A DNA stretch of 64,000 bases from Triatoma infestans (Eukaryota; Arthropoda; Insecta; Hemiptera; Reduviidae): NCBI GenBank assembly GCA_011037195.1, contig JAAEAF010000097.1, forward strand, positions 62,001 to 126,000. Reading direction: 5' to 3'. The position numbers and the translations under genes were made by a program. Positions 1 through 9,683 of this stretch are shown piece after piece. The notes under the pieces were generated by a model. That model worked only from the letters and a program-made list of their open reading frames with translations. It did not search any database and was not told where the DNA came from. Position 1 is the first letter of the stretch. The number at the start of each line of letters is the position of its first letter.

Positions 1-463
1 CTTCCTTATCTGTATGAGATATATCATCTGTAAATATTGACTAAAATTATTTTCTTATTTACACCTAGTCAAGGATTTGTGAGTCACTATGTTTGTTTAT
101 CATACTAAAATTATATACCATGTATAATTAATACTATTTAACAATTTATGGATGACAACTGATAATAACAAACTAAAATATTAGCATTATTGCTTTGTTT
201 TCCTTTTAAATGAAGGTGGAAGCTTTAACTTGGCTATTAACAATGAGCAAAATAGAGGAGTGATTTGTTTTATCAATTGAAATTTTGTTTAATATCTCCC
301 GTGAAGAGTAGCAAATAAAAACTAGCAATGTATGATCAAACAAACTTAAAAATATATAAACAAAGAAAAAATACACCCACTACTGTGGAAATAAATTTTT
401 TTGTAAATAAATCATTATAAAACAATAAATAAATAGCATAGTTAAATGCGTAGTTCTTTTTTT
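1..463. other. AT-rich sequence, nothing recognised
   Basis: Low-GC sequence without a long reading frame or recognisable repeat terminus. It ends in a T-run that is the insertion site of the HINE-like copy starting at 464. Confidence 0.6.
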
Positions 464-1176
464 ACTTTCTCTTACTCCTAGTAAGAGGAAGTATTGTAAT
501 CGTGTCAAATTTTCGATATCGAGTTTTCACCGGAAATATCCGTTTTGAGGTCCCTTGAGTCCAAAAAAGTGGTTTTTAGCGAATGGTCTGTGTGTGTGTG
601 TGTGTGTGTCTGTGTATGTGTGTCTGTGTGTGTGTATGTATGTGACCAGCATAGCTCAAAAACGAAAAATCGTAGAAAGATCAAACTTGATATTACGTTT
701 AGGTATCACCATGGGATCTGACGGTGCGTTATGTGTCAATATTCCTCAACCGGAAGTACCACTTTACTAGTTGTTTTTTTTACGTTTTTGCAATTTTCTC
801 AAAAATGGCTCCGAAGATTTTCTTTGAACTTGCTATATCAACTACACATACAAAGAGCTACAGCTTTTATTTGAAACATTTCTCCAGGAAAATTCATTTA
901 AGGGCACTTCTGGGGGAGGGGTGGGGTTATTTTTCTCTAAAGTGCTATCACAGTTGATTATACAATTGTATCATCCAAACAAAATTAATTAGAAATAAAT
1001 ACATGGCCAAAATTCCGAGTTTCAAGAAAATTAGTAAACCGGAAGTGCGCTTTTGCTGAACAATTTTTTCAGTTTTCGACGAATCTTATTAAATTTGGTA
1101 CACAAACTATAAAAGCTGTCAATTATAATTTGGAGAACTGGAGTAAGAGAAAGTTGTGTGAGTGTTTCACACCAGA
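464..1176 (+). mobile_element. HINE/DINE-1-like repeat, copy A (one module)
   Basis: Reference copy for the dominant family; plus strand is defined here as the strand carrying the TG-rich tract. The left end has CTTTCTCTTACTCC (465-478), overlapping the hairpin CTTACT-CCT-AGTAAG. The right end has the inverted GGAGTAAGAGAAAG (1140-1153), then a 6-bp hairpin GTGTGA-GTGTT-TCACAC and CCAGA. The inverted repeats lie 1 nt and 23 nt from the two ends, so they are asymmetric. A (TG)n tract follows at about 590-640. Both flanks are T-runs and I see no target duplication. Helentron-associated elements are known for asymmetric subterminal inverted repeats, hairpins, an internal microsatellite and T-T insertion; assignment to that group is my inference. 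No coding capacity. Confidence 0.75.
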
Positions 1177-1240
1177 TTTTTTTGAATTAGTAAATAAATT
1201 ATGATGTTTTACCCCTACAGCTATATTTATATTTTCATCC

Positions 1241-1474
1241 GAGACATTTTCCGTGGTAGCCTGCTTCATTTTGTGATCATCGACGGGTTTCGAGCGTTCG
1301 CCCATTTTCAAGATGCGTTTGTCAGACAGTGTGATAACACAGATTTGCACAAAGGAAATTCAGTTTATATACTGACTGCATCCTGAAGTTGGGCGAACGC
1401 CCGAAACCGGTCGATGACCACAAAATGAAGCAGAAAATGTTTCTGATGCTTTCCAGCTCTGCGGAACCAACCAC
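1241..1474. repeat. Foldback element, GGGCG family, copy 1
   Basis: Imperfect palindrome. The left arm contains the complement of the right-arm block GGGCGAACGCCCGAAACCGG (about 1393-1412), and the arms meet near 1330-1385. The right arm runs on through ATGACCACAAAATGAAGCAG to a tail with CCAGCTCTGCGGAACC. It matches the better-preserved copy at 34549-34830 and a single arm near 51335-51435. No coding potential. The block looks like a hammerhead-ribozyme core (CTGAA.. then GAAAC) but I could not complete the fold. Confidence 0.65.
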
Positions 1475-2578
1475 CACAACAACTGTATTATATTTTATTT
1501 AAATATAGCAAATCCATAGCGTACACCCCATATTTACGTACATTCCATGATATATGCCATAAATCACAATATTCACTTATGTGATGGCCTATAAACTGTA
1601 TATTACATAAAACATGGGTGGAAAAAAAATAGAAATTTCTATTTCACATCCAATATATTGAACTACTACCTAAAAAAAAAAGCACCCCAGCTAAAATCTT
1701 AGAAAAACATGTAATGGGGGATCTGAATCACTAAAGATTCATAGAGTCTAAAGAACGAAGAATCAACCTAGTTACTCGCTACCTAGGCCAGACTAGGGTG
1801 GGAGATTCTATATATATATATATATATATAGCCGAATTAGCCCCTACAAGAGGACCGTTCAGAACGGTTTACGACCAGTTAATAACGAGTCAGCAACCTA
1901 CTACTTTCTCAATCACTCAGCCAGTCTGCCTCTCTCTCTCTCTATATATATATTTCACGCTATCTAACTTCTATATACTTGTAAAATTGTTGAAGTTTAT
2001 GTGTTCTATTATTGTACACTGTTCAGCTTATATTCTAGTTTATTTCTCTAAAATCCATTGTCACTATTTCACAGCCCATTTCCTTCCTTCTCACATCAAT
2101 TATAAACATTCCAAATAAAAGTGTCAAATATAAGAATGTATTGTGTACAAGTATATGTAATATATATGGCAGAAGTTATAAAGCTAAATTCACAACGATC
2201 TATTGTGCTCCCTTAATTGTTACGTTTGAATACAGTATGTATTCGTTTCTGAATGTGTGAGTGTATGTATATATATGTATGTAGGGTGGTGAGCTAGAGT
2301 TTAGTTGTGGATACGCTAGACCTTAAATGGTAGTATACATCAACTACCACTGCCAGTTCATATTTATATTGTGGGGATGATGGTGAGTATCAGAGTAAGT
2401 GTTGTTCGTATTGTCAGGCTCGTATAGACCGCAGGAAAAGAAGTACAAGTGATTAAAGAAATGGCTATTATACTTTACCAAACAGGCATTCAATTGTGTG
2501 GTATATAAAGTGCTGGACAAAAGATTTGCATAAAATTTCAAAATTCAAACTTCAGTTCAGTCTATTACTTTTTTTTTT
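1475..2578. other. AT-rich intergenic DNA with microsatellites
   Basis: Contains (TA)n at about 1808-1830, a (TC)n/(TA)n tract at about 1930-1952 and a small palindrome ACCGTT-CAG-AACGGT near 1846-1860. Short frames here are compositional. No element termini recognised. Confidence 0.55.
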
Positions 2579-3566
2579 ACTTTCTCTTACTCCTAGTAAG
2601 AGGAAGTATTGTAATTGTGTCAAATTTTTCGATATCGAGTTTTCACCGGAAATATCCATTTTGAGGTCCCCTGAGTCCAAAAAAGTGGTTTTTACCAAAT
2701 GGTCTGTGTGTGTGTTTATGTAGTGATGTGGTGAACAGCATAGCTCAAAAACGAAAACCGTAGAAAGTTGAAACTTGATATTCCGTTTAGGTATCACCAT
2801 GGATCTGACACTGCGGTCATCTGTCAAAATTCCTCAACCGGAAGTACCACTTTACTAGTTGGATTTTTTATTTTTTTGCGATTTTCTCAAAAATGGCTCC
2901 GACGATTTTCTTTAAACTTTAAACATCAACCACACATACAAAGAGCTACAACTTCTATTTGAAACATTTCTCCGGGAAAATGCATTGAAGGGCACTTTTG
3001 GGGGAGGGGTGGGGTTAGGTTTCCATCTAAAGTGCTATTTCAGTTTATTAGACAATTCTGTCATCTAAATAATGTTAATTAGAATTAAATATGTTGTTGA
3101 AATTCCGAGTTTGAAAAAATCGGATAACCGGAATTGCGTTTACTTTACCACTTTAATAAATGATTTATTCACTTTTTCGCAATTTTCTCAAAAATGGCCC
3201 CGACGATTTTTTTGAAACTTCGTATATTAACTAAACATGCAAAAATCTACAACTTTTTTCTAAAACATTTCTCTGGGAAAATTCTTTTAAGGGCACTTTT
3301 AGGGAAGGGGTGGGGTTAGATTTTCATCAAAGTGCTATCCTAGTTGATTATATAATTCTATCATCTAAACATAATTAGTTAGAAATAAATAGATGCCCGA
3401 AATTCCGAGTTTCAAGAAAATTAGTAAACCGGAAGTGCGCTTTTACTGATCAGTTTTTTCAGTTATCGACGAATTTCATTAAATTTGGTACACAAACTAT
3501 AAAATTTGTCAATTATCATTTTGAGAACTGGAGTAAGAGAAAGTTGTGTGAGTGTTTCACACCAGA
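2579..3566 (+). mobile_element. HINE-like repeat, copy B (two modules)
   Basis: Full-length copy with both end hairpins and the 14-bp subterminal inverted repeats. It carries two tandem ~300-bp internal modules (about 2877-3165 and 3176-3470), each running from an AAAAATGGC-type block through a GGGGTGGGGTTA block to a CCGGAA block. The microsatellite is short here. The last ~185 bp form part of the left arm of the large inverted duplication, so the element predates that duplication. Confidence 0.75.
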
Positions 3567-4250
3567 TTTTTTTTTATATATATTCGTAGTAAATGAACTC
3601 TGATCCAAAAAGAAATAAGAGACTAAACCATTTATGTTTTTAAATGACTAATTCTCAGAACTCTAAAACACATCAATAATAATCCCATTTCTTCACATTC
3701 ACTGTTTGTGGTAATTTCTCTATCCTACACATTTTTATTAAGTTTTTTCATATCAGTTCTTTACTTTTTTTTAATTTTTGATCTTAACATGCCTCTTCAT
3801 GGTAATTATTCGGAAGAAATTGCAGTACGTATGGTGACATTACATGAGAAAGGGCAAAATCAAGCAACAATTGTTCAGAGACTACGAATGAATCAATCCA
3901 CCTGTTTCAAGAATTTTAGCACGCCATAGGGAGACTGTTAGCTACTCCCGACAGCAAGTTACAGGGCGCCCTAGAAGTACAACCCGGACAGATGAGGATT
4001 TATTCAGCTGAATGTCTTACGAAACAGTTTGATATATACACATATGTGTGTGTCTGTCACCATATACTTGGGAAAAGTCACGAAAAAACTGAGGAAAAAA
4101 CCTTTTTTATTGTGGCACTTCCGGTTTTGAAGAAAACCTTTGGAGAGGTTCTCCTAATAAATAAAATATCAACTTGAACTTCTAGCGACTTTATTTCCTT
4201 TTTGATTTATGCTATTAATAAACATAAATACGCAAGCCCAACTACCATGG
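3382..4250 (+). repeat. Left arm of large inverted duplication
   Basis: Pairs in inverted orientation with 5152-6043 around a ~900-bp spacer. Near-identity extends from inside HINE copy B, through unique-looking flank, a broken Tc1-like transposase fragment and a 3' stretch with a CTTCCGG motif, to the CCATGG-proximal boundary near 4250. The arms share the same transposase frameshift. Differences are a few indels and a microsatellite length change, so the duplication is recent. Confidence 0.85.
3789..4020 (+). pseudogene. Tc1-like transposase N-terminal fragment
   Basis: The frame opens MPLHGNYSEEIAVRMVTLHE and continues with a helix-turn-helix type segment (GQNQATIVQRLRMNQST), the paired-like DNA-binding region of Tc1-type transposases. 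After NQST the frame shifts: the original continuation (an ILARHRE-like stretch and a GRPRSTTR-like basic linker) is visible in another frame up to about 4010. The DDE catalytic region is absent, so the piece cannot encode an active transposase. The first in-frame ATG of the larger frame lies upstream at 3708, but the leader is hydrophobic AT-rich read-through, so I take the ATG at 3789. An identical broken copy lies in the opposite arm. Confidence 0.7.
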
Positions 4251-5151
4251 GCTTATTATATTTACACTTTTATATTTGAAATAGTGTTCAAATTATCATT
4301 GCAACACATTTTTATTCACTTGTATAAAAATTTAAACAACATTGAACAAATTGTCTGACAAATTAACTTTATCTTAAAAAAAAAAATGCAAGTTATCGAC
4401 AATTAATATTTAATCAGTTTTGTCTTAATTAAAATTTCTTTGGAGAAAGGTGACATTACCTTTTATGGGTCGGAAAGCCAAATTTTCGATACTAAGGGGG
4501 TCAGAAAAAAATTTATCATTCCCCACCAACATGTCCCGGATTTATGGAAATAAGCTTCCCCCCCCCCCATAGCTACCTAATTTTTTGGTATTGCTTATCT
4601 TTAAAGACAAATTAGCGGCATAATTATTAAATTTATGTTTTCAAAAGAGAATGAGATTTTAGTTAAATATAATAAATATGTATTTTTTTTTTGTTTTTTA
4701 TAAAAATACAAAACTAAATAACTTAATTAACTTCAACTATTCAGCAGGTATTTTGCCATATAATAGAAAAATACCAACTTACAAGGAAGTTGAAAATAGA
4801 AATACGCCCAAAGTATCTATTTTTATAACAAAACAAATATTTTTTTATTTTCTATATTAAATGACGGAAGTAATTATTATTTTAATTAACGTTCATATTT
4901 GTGAAAAGAGCATAAAAAAGGCTCTAAACTATGTAATTTTATATTTATACTTGATTCGTTACTTTTCATTCGAGTTTCATTTTTATTCAATATATCCCAA
5001 TATTTGTTAATATTAATTAAAAAGTCAACAACCAAATCCTATATCTTTCTTCCTTCTGAACAAAATAGCGTTAACAATTTACTCCCCAGAAAATGGTTTC
5101 TTCACCGTTCGTCTACTGCCGATAACATATTGTACTTGGAGACATCAAAAT
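4251..5151. other. Spacer between the inverted arms
   Basis: About 900 bp of AT-rich DNA separating the palindrome arms, including a C-run near 4560 and poly-T/poly-A stretches. I see no reading frame with family similarity and no terminal repeats. Confidence 0.55.
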
Positions 5152-5356
5152 ACAATGGTGGTTGGGCTTGCGTATTTATGTTTATTAATAGCATAAATCA
5201 AAAAGGAAATAAAGTCGCTAGAAGTTCAAGTTGATATTTTATTTATTAGGAGAACCTCTCCGAAGGTTTTCTTCAAAACCGGAAGTGCCACAATAAAAAA
5301 GGTTTTTCCTCAGTTTTTTCGTGACTTTTCCCAAGTATATGGTGACAGACACACAC

Positions 5357-5389
<33 letters not shown>

Positions 5390-6043
5390 CAAACTGTTTC
5401 GTAAGACATTCAGCTGAATAAATCCTTATCTGTCCGGGTGTACTTCTAGGGCGCCCTGTAACTTGCCGTCGGGAGTAGCTAACAGTCTCCCTATGGCGTG
5501 CTAAAATTCTTGAAACAGGTGGATTGATTCATTCGTAGTCTCTGAACAATTGTTGCTTGATTTTGCCCTTTCTCATGTAATGTCACCATACGTACTGCAA
5601 TTTCTTCCGAATAATTACCATGAAGAGGCATGTTAAGATCAAAAATTAAAAAGAAAAAGTAAAGAACTGATATGAAAAAACTTAATAAAAATGTGTAGGA
5701 TAGAGAAATTACCACAAACAGTGAATGTGAAGAAATGGGATTATTATTGATGTGTTTTTAAGAGTTCTGAGAATTAGTCATTTAAAAACATAAATGGTTT
5801 AGTCTCTTATTTCTTCTTGGATCAGAGTTCATTTACTACGAATATATATAAAAAAAAATCTGGTGTGAAACACTCACACAACTTTCTCTTACTCCAGTTC
5901 TCAAAATGATAATTGACAAATTTTATAGTTTGTGTACCAAATTTAATGAAATTCGTCGAAAACTGAAAAAACTGATCAGTAAAAGCGCACTTCCGGTTTA
6001 CTAATTTTCTTGAAACTCGGAATTTCGGGCATCTATTTATTTC
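5152..6043 (-). repeat. Right arm of large inverted duplication
   Basis: Inverted partner of 3382-4250. It contains a truncated HINE piece (5859-6043, minus) that stops abruptly where the duplication stops, showing the breakpoint rather than a transposon end. The (AT)n tract at about 5361-5390 is much longer than the matching spot near 4033 in the left arm. Confidence 0.85.
5411..5631 (-). pseudogene. Tc1-like transposase fragment, second arm
   Basis: Mirror copy of the fragment at 3789-4020, with the same start, the same helix-turn-helix segment and the same frameshift after NQST. The shared lesion shows the gene was already dead when the locus was duplicated. No catalytic DDE region. Confidence 0.7.
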
Positions 6044-7401
6044 ATTGTTTACATCTTTTGCTGTTTTGAATTAGTGTCCGCTTCTTGTCATTCTTGTTTT
6101 TCCTCAGTATTCCTTTCCGGTTAATTGCTTTCATCTGATGCTCACAAAGCTTCAGTGTTTTGATCAAGTTATTCTTCTCTTTCAACACTCCTTGGGAGAC
6201 GATGAGGACAAGAAACTGAATAAGTTCTATAAAACTCCTTTATTAAGCATTATCTTGTAAGGAGAAATTGCTACTGTTCCTAATCCTTACTCTTCTTACA
6301 CTTTGAATAAGACTCAGTAGGAGGACGAATGAGACCAATAAGGGTCAAGAAAAAAATAAGGGCATTTTCTTCTATTGAGAGGCCACGCTTCTACATTAGA
6401 AGACTCAGTAAATTTATTTACTAATTATCAGTTCTCAGACCTTAGCTCTGTGAATGTTTTTTTTTTTTATTTTTTCGATAATAACTCATAAATTCCATTT
6501 ATATTCAAACAGCATAGTTGGCACACTTTGGGAAGGAGCTGCTAAATATATAAAAAACAAAAATATATAATATATATAATTTCAGTTTTTATATATAACG
6601 TTCTCTAAAGATTATATGATCTTGTTAATTGTTCCCTGAATTTTTTTTAGAATGACGTGCATGGAAGTTTTAAAAAGAAACGTTGCATAGAATTAAAAAT
6701 TTCAATTCCCGGTATAAGGGTAATGAAAAATTTATATCAAGATAAATGAGGTTGATAAAATAAACTATTAAAATAAAAATAAAAATACGTGACTGCACAC
6801 AAAGAGGTGTAAACAGAAACAAACAAAAAGAAATATTGTTTTAACTTTAATAATACGGTTAGAAGTAGCCGTATTATTATGAATTTGCAATTTAAAAAAT
6901 TAAAAAAAGTAATTGTGTTTTTATGCGGGGTATAGGGAGGTGGGGAGTTACGCTGGAGAGCAATTTAATCTTTTAAGGAAATCTAAAAAGTAATTTGTCT
7001 ATTTGATAAGAAATAAAAAAAAAATAAACAAAAAAAAATAACTGAGTTAACGAACGTAACAGACAAGCTGGAGGAGTTATTGCAATCATAAGCGTGAAGG
7101 AGTTTTGTGAACCTTTCAAAATATTTCGAAACTCATTCTATTGAGTTTCAAAATATGGGTCCAGGTCTTATATAGTTGATTGTAATTATAGGAATTTATA
7201 AGAAATTGTCAGAATCTGAACGAATACAATCTTTTGAAGTTGTATAAGGTCAAACTTATGTTATTAAATAAGATGTGCGCTCAGTATGAAGTACATGAAC
7301 TCAACTTAACGATATAACGAAGTCAGGAGGATTTTTTGCTAGTTTGCAAAGTAAATGTTTTGTAAATTATGTAATGCAGAACACAATATAAAGTAAAGTA
7401 A
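6044..7401. other. Intergenic AT-rich DNA, no element recognised
   Basis: The first ~350 bp are of higher complexity than the rest and could be part of an unrecognised element. The remainder is A/T-rich with a GGGGTATAGGGAGGTGGGG patch near 6927. No open frame with recognisable similarity on either strand. Confidence 0.45.
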
Positions 7402-7560
7402 ACTACCAAATTAGGTGTCGTGGACGGGGGCGAAAAACACCTACTTTATTGCTAACATTTTTCATACCAATATAAAATTTAGCAGTTATACGCGGGACTC
7501 GAACTGAGGTCCTCCCACTTACAAGTCCATGCTCATAACCACTACACCAACACCCTCTGC
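7402..7560 (-). mobile_element. tRNA-derived SINE, family 2, copy 1
   Basis: On the minus strand the head reads GGTGTAGTGGTTATGAGCAT (A-box region), a CTTGTAA anticodon-loop-like segment, and AGTTCGAGTCCCGC (B-box). A tRNA-unrelated body follows, containing CGCCCCCGTCCACG. The same head and body recur at 10183-10360 on the plus strand, which makes this a dispersed SINE rather than a tRNA gene. The loop resembles tRNA-Thr(TGT), but the parent tRNA is uncertain. Confidence 0.7.
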
Positions 7561-7562
7561 AT

Positions 7563-7988
7563 TTCTTCGAAAACGGTTCTAACGATTTTCTTTAAACTAG
7601 GAATGTGAACAACATATGTATAAAGAGCTACAACTTTTATTTGTAACATTACTCATGGGTAAAGCCATTTAAGGGAGCTTTTATGGGAGGGATAGGGTTA
7701 TGTTTTTCTCTAAAAACCTATCATCGTTGATTATACAATTCTAACATCCGCACAAAATTAATTAGAAATAAATAGATTGCCAAATTTCCGAGTTTCAAAG
7801 AAATTAGTAAATCGGAAGTCCGTTTTTACTGAACAGCTTTTTTCCGTTTTTGCGATTTTCTCCATATAAAAAAAACAAAAAAAAAACACCGACGAATTCC
7901 ATTAAATTTTATATACTAACTATAAAATTTGTCAATCACAATTTTGAAAGCTGGAGTAAGAGAAGTTATGTGAGTGTTTTACAAAAGA
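7563..7988 (+). mobile_element. HINE-like repeat, copy D (truncated)
   Basis: Lacks the left end and microsatellite. It begins in an internal module at a TCGAAAACGG block directly next to the SINE head and runs to a decayed right end (GGAGTAAGAGAAGTTATGTG, then GTGTTTTACAAAAGA). The right-end hairpin is degraded. Confidence 0.65.
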
Positions 7989-8216
7989 CTTTTTTGTCGT
8001 TTACAAACAAAAGGAAAAATGGATCTAATTACAGGACAGCGCTGCGATCGGGTGGCGAATTTTGGAACTACAATTTTGTATATTTAGAATTTTTTTTTCC
8101 TATTACCTATGTTTAGATTAAATAAGTGCTGTTTACCTGGCGGTTAATTCAGAAATGCCATTTTTTTTTTTCGTTTTAACAATTTTTTTATTTTTTATTT
8201 CAAGTAAAATGTAAAA

Positions 8217-8411
8217 TTGGAATTTCGAGTTTCAAGAAAATCAGTAAACCGGAAGTACGTTTTTACTGATAAGTTTTTTCAGCTTTAGCGATTTTCTCCA
8301 TAAAAATACCGACGAATTTCATTAAATTTTGTATACTAACTACAAAATTTGTCAATTACAATTTTTGGAAACTGGAATAAGAGAAAGTTGTGTGAGTGTA
8401 TCACACCATAT
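8217..8411 (+). mobile_element. HINE-like repeat, copy E (right end only)
   Basis: Only the last ~190 bp: a CCGGAAGTACG block, then a GAATAAGAGAAAGTTGTGTG right end and hairpin. A LINE tail is inserted in the hairpin, and the duplicated target TATCACACCATAT begins at 8399. Confidence 0.7.
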
Positions 8412-8439
8412 AAGACCCTCGAGGAGACTGGGGCGGGGG

Positions 8440-9219
8440 TATTTGGTCCAAGGATCAAGCACTCGGAACCCATGGGTAAATTTCCCAGCATCTATCCAGG
8501 CGGAGATATACGCTATCAGAAGATGTGTTCAATATACTCGATAGGGGATACAGGAATCAGGAGATTGTAATCCTTTCCGATAGTCAAGCAGCCATTGGAG
8601 CTCTGGGTGCACCAGTTATTAACTCTAAAATGGTTTGGGAATGCCTAGATAAACTTAACGATCTGGGCAGCAGGAACAAAGTTGCACTCTGGTGGGTGCC
8701 GGGGCATGTTGGCATTGAAGGGAATGAGATGGCCGACGCCCTGGCCAAGACAGGCGCTATGACCCCACTTCTGGGGCCGGAACCTTTTTGTGGGATTAGC
8801 GACCAGTTTCTGTTGGAGGAACTTAGGAAGGAGGAGGAGACGAAGAGATCTCAACTCTGGTACTCCCTCCCCGGTTTGCGGCAGGCCAAGATCTGCTTGG
8901 GAAATTATAACCAACGGAGGTCGGAGGCCTGCGTTGGATTGAGCAAGAACAAGCTCCGCGTTCTTACGGGTTTCCTCACGGGGCATTGCTGACTTAGAGG
9001 ACACCTGGTGAAGCTGGGTTCGGAAAGTGACAGCTCATGCAGATTCTGTGGGGAGTTGGAGGAACTCCACTACATCTCCTAACAGACTGTGAGGCTGCCA
9101 CTCAGAGAAGGTCCAGGAACCTGGGCAGCTACCAGGTGGAGGAGGGGGACATACCCTCTCTAGAGCCCGTCAGAATACTGGGGTTCCTTAGGGATCTCAG
9201 ACTGATGGAGGTGCTGTAG
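8440..9219 (+). pseudogene. RNase H and C-terminal domain of LINE ORF2, broken
   Basis: RNase H motifs are readable: QAEIYAIRRC (8498-8527), VILSDSQAAIGAL, VALWWVPGHVGIEGNEMADA, then GPEPFCGIS, TGHC and a Cys-rich tail with SSCRFCGELEE and LHLLTDC. The AEIYAI and DSQAA parts lie in different frames, a TGA interrupts after TGHC at 8990-8992, and the Cys tail changes frame again near 9050. The reverse transcriptase is absent. The architecture (RNase H followed by a CxxC...H...C tail) is that of I/LOA-type LINEs; the exact clade is not settled by eye. Confidence 0.8.
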
Positions 9220-9285
9220 AACGGATGTTCAATTGGACATCCGTTCGGGTGCTGTGGGCAGGCCTGCGGCACCCAGGGGGCATAG

Positions 9286-9313
9286 CACAATAGACCGGAT
9301 CAAGGTCGCAGTG
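9286..9313 (+). other. 3' UTR stem-loop of the C-tailed LINE family
   Basis: CACAATA-GACC-GGATCAA-GGTC-GCAGTG: inner stem GACC/GGTC inside an outer CAC/GTG pair. Counterparts lie at 14505-14535 (GACCT/AGGTC), 37671-37697 (AGAC/GTCT), 50227-50257 (AGCCT/AGGCT) and, weakly, 37298-37325. The stem sequence changes while pairing is kept. A 3' structure recognised by the element's own reverse transcriptase is a known feature of some LINEs; that role is inferred here. Confidence 0.55.
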
Positions 9314-9361
9314 CGTTGGCCCCCCCCCCAAAATATCACACCATATTCTTTTATTGAGTTT

Positions 9362-9683
9362 TGGTGATAGTAAAACTTCTCAATTGTTTATCATATTTTA
9401 TTTTCGTCTCGAAATGTTCCTGTCCTAAGAAGGCCATCATCAGCCTACAAAAAATTATTATTAAGAAGTAATGTAAATATAGCAGCAACACCAGGAGTCG
9501 GAAAACAAAAATTATACTATAATTATATACACATAAAAATTGCGTATCTTTCTACATTATTTATTAAAGTAAAAATGTTAATTACTTTTTCTAGTCTGAT
9601 GATGAGACCTCCTTGGGTAGAAACGTTTCGAAATGAAAATAAAACATTAAGAAAACTATTGAGAAGTTTTTTTTGTCACCCTG
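9362..9683. repeat. Inverted pair with hammerhead-like cores
   Basis: Arms at 9362-9442 (minus) and 9598-9683 (plus) share GTGATGATG-like/CTGATGATG, a GGACAGGAAC/GGGTAGAAAC block, TTTCGA.ATGAAAATAAAA, and ATTGAGAAGTTTT. The arms face outward around ~155 bp of AT-rich DNA. The order CTGATGA...GAAAC is the hammerhead ribozyme core order, and Penelope-like elements are known to carry hammerhead motifs. The left arm has GAACA in place of GAAAC. Not verified as a ribozyme. Confidence 0.5.

Larger units (their letters stand above)
8412..9333 (+). mobile_element. 5'-truncated LINE tail, C-tailed family, copy 1
   Basis: Non-LTR retrotransposon 3' fragment bounded by a perfect 13-bp target duplication TATCACACCATAT (8399-8411 and 9334-9346). 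It starts inside the RNase H domain and ends in a 3' UTR with the stem-loop at 9286-9313, a run of Cs and AAAA. The 5' truncation is typical of abortive target-primed reverse transcription. Related tails lie at 14487-15300, 37256-37440, 37638-37985 and 49625-50290. Confidence 0.85.

Noticed and set aside
555..770. Recurring frames such as KKWF...CVCVCV...QHSSKTK in many HINE copies (also 31283-31651, 35628-35840, 38979-39209)
   Set aside because: They arise because a conserved non-coding repeat happens to be open across the TG tract. They appear on either strand relative to the window, are broken in most copies, and show no protein-like conservation.
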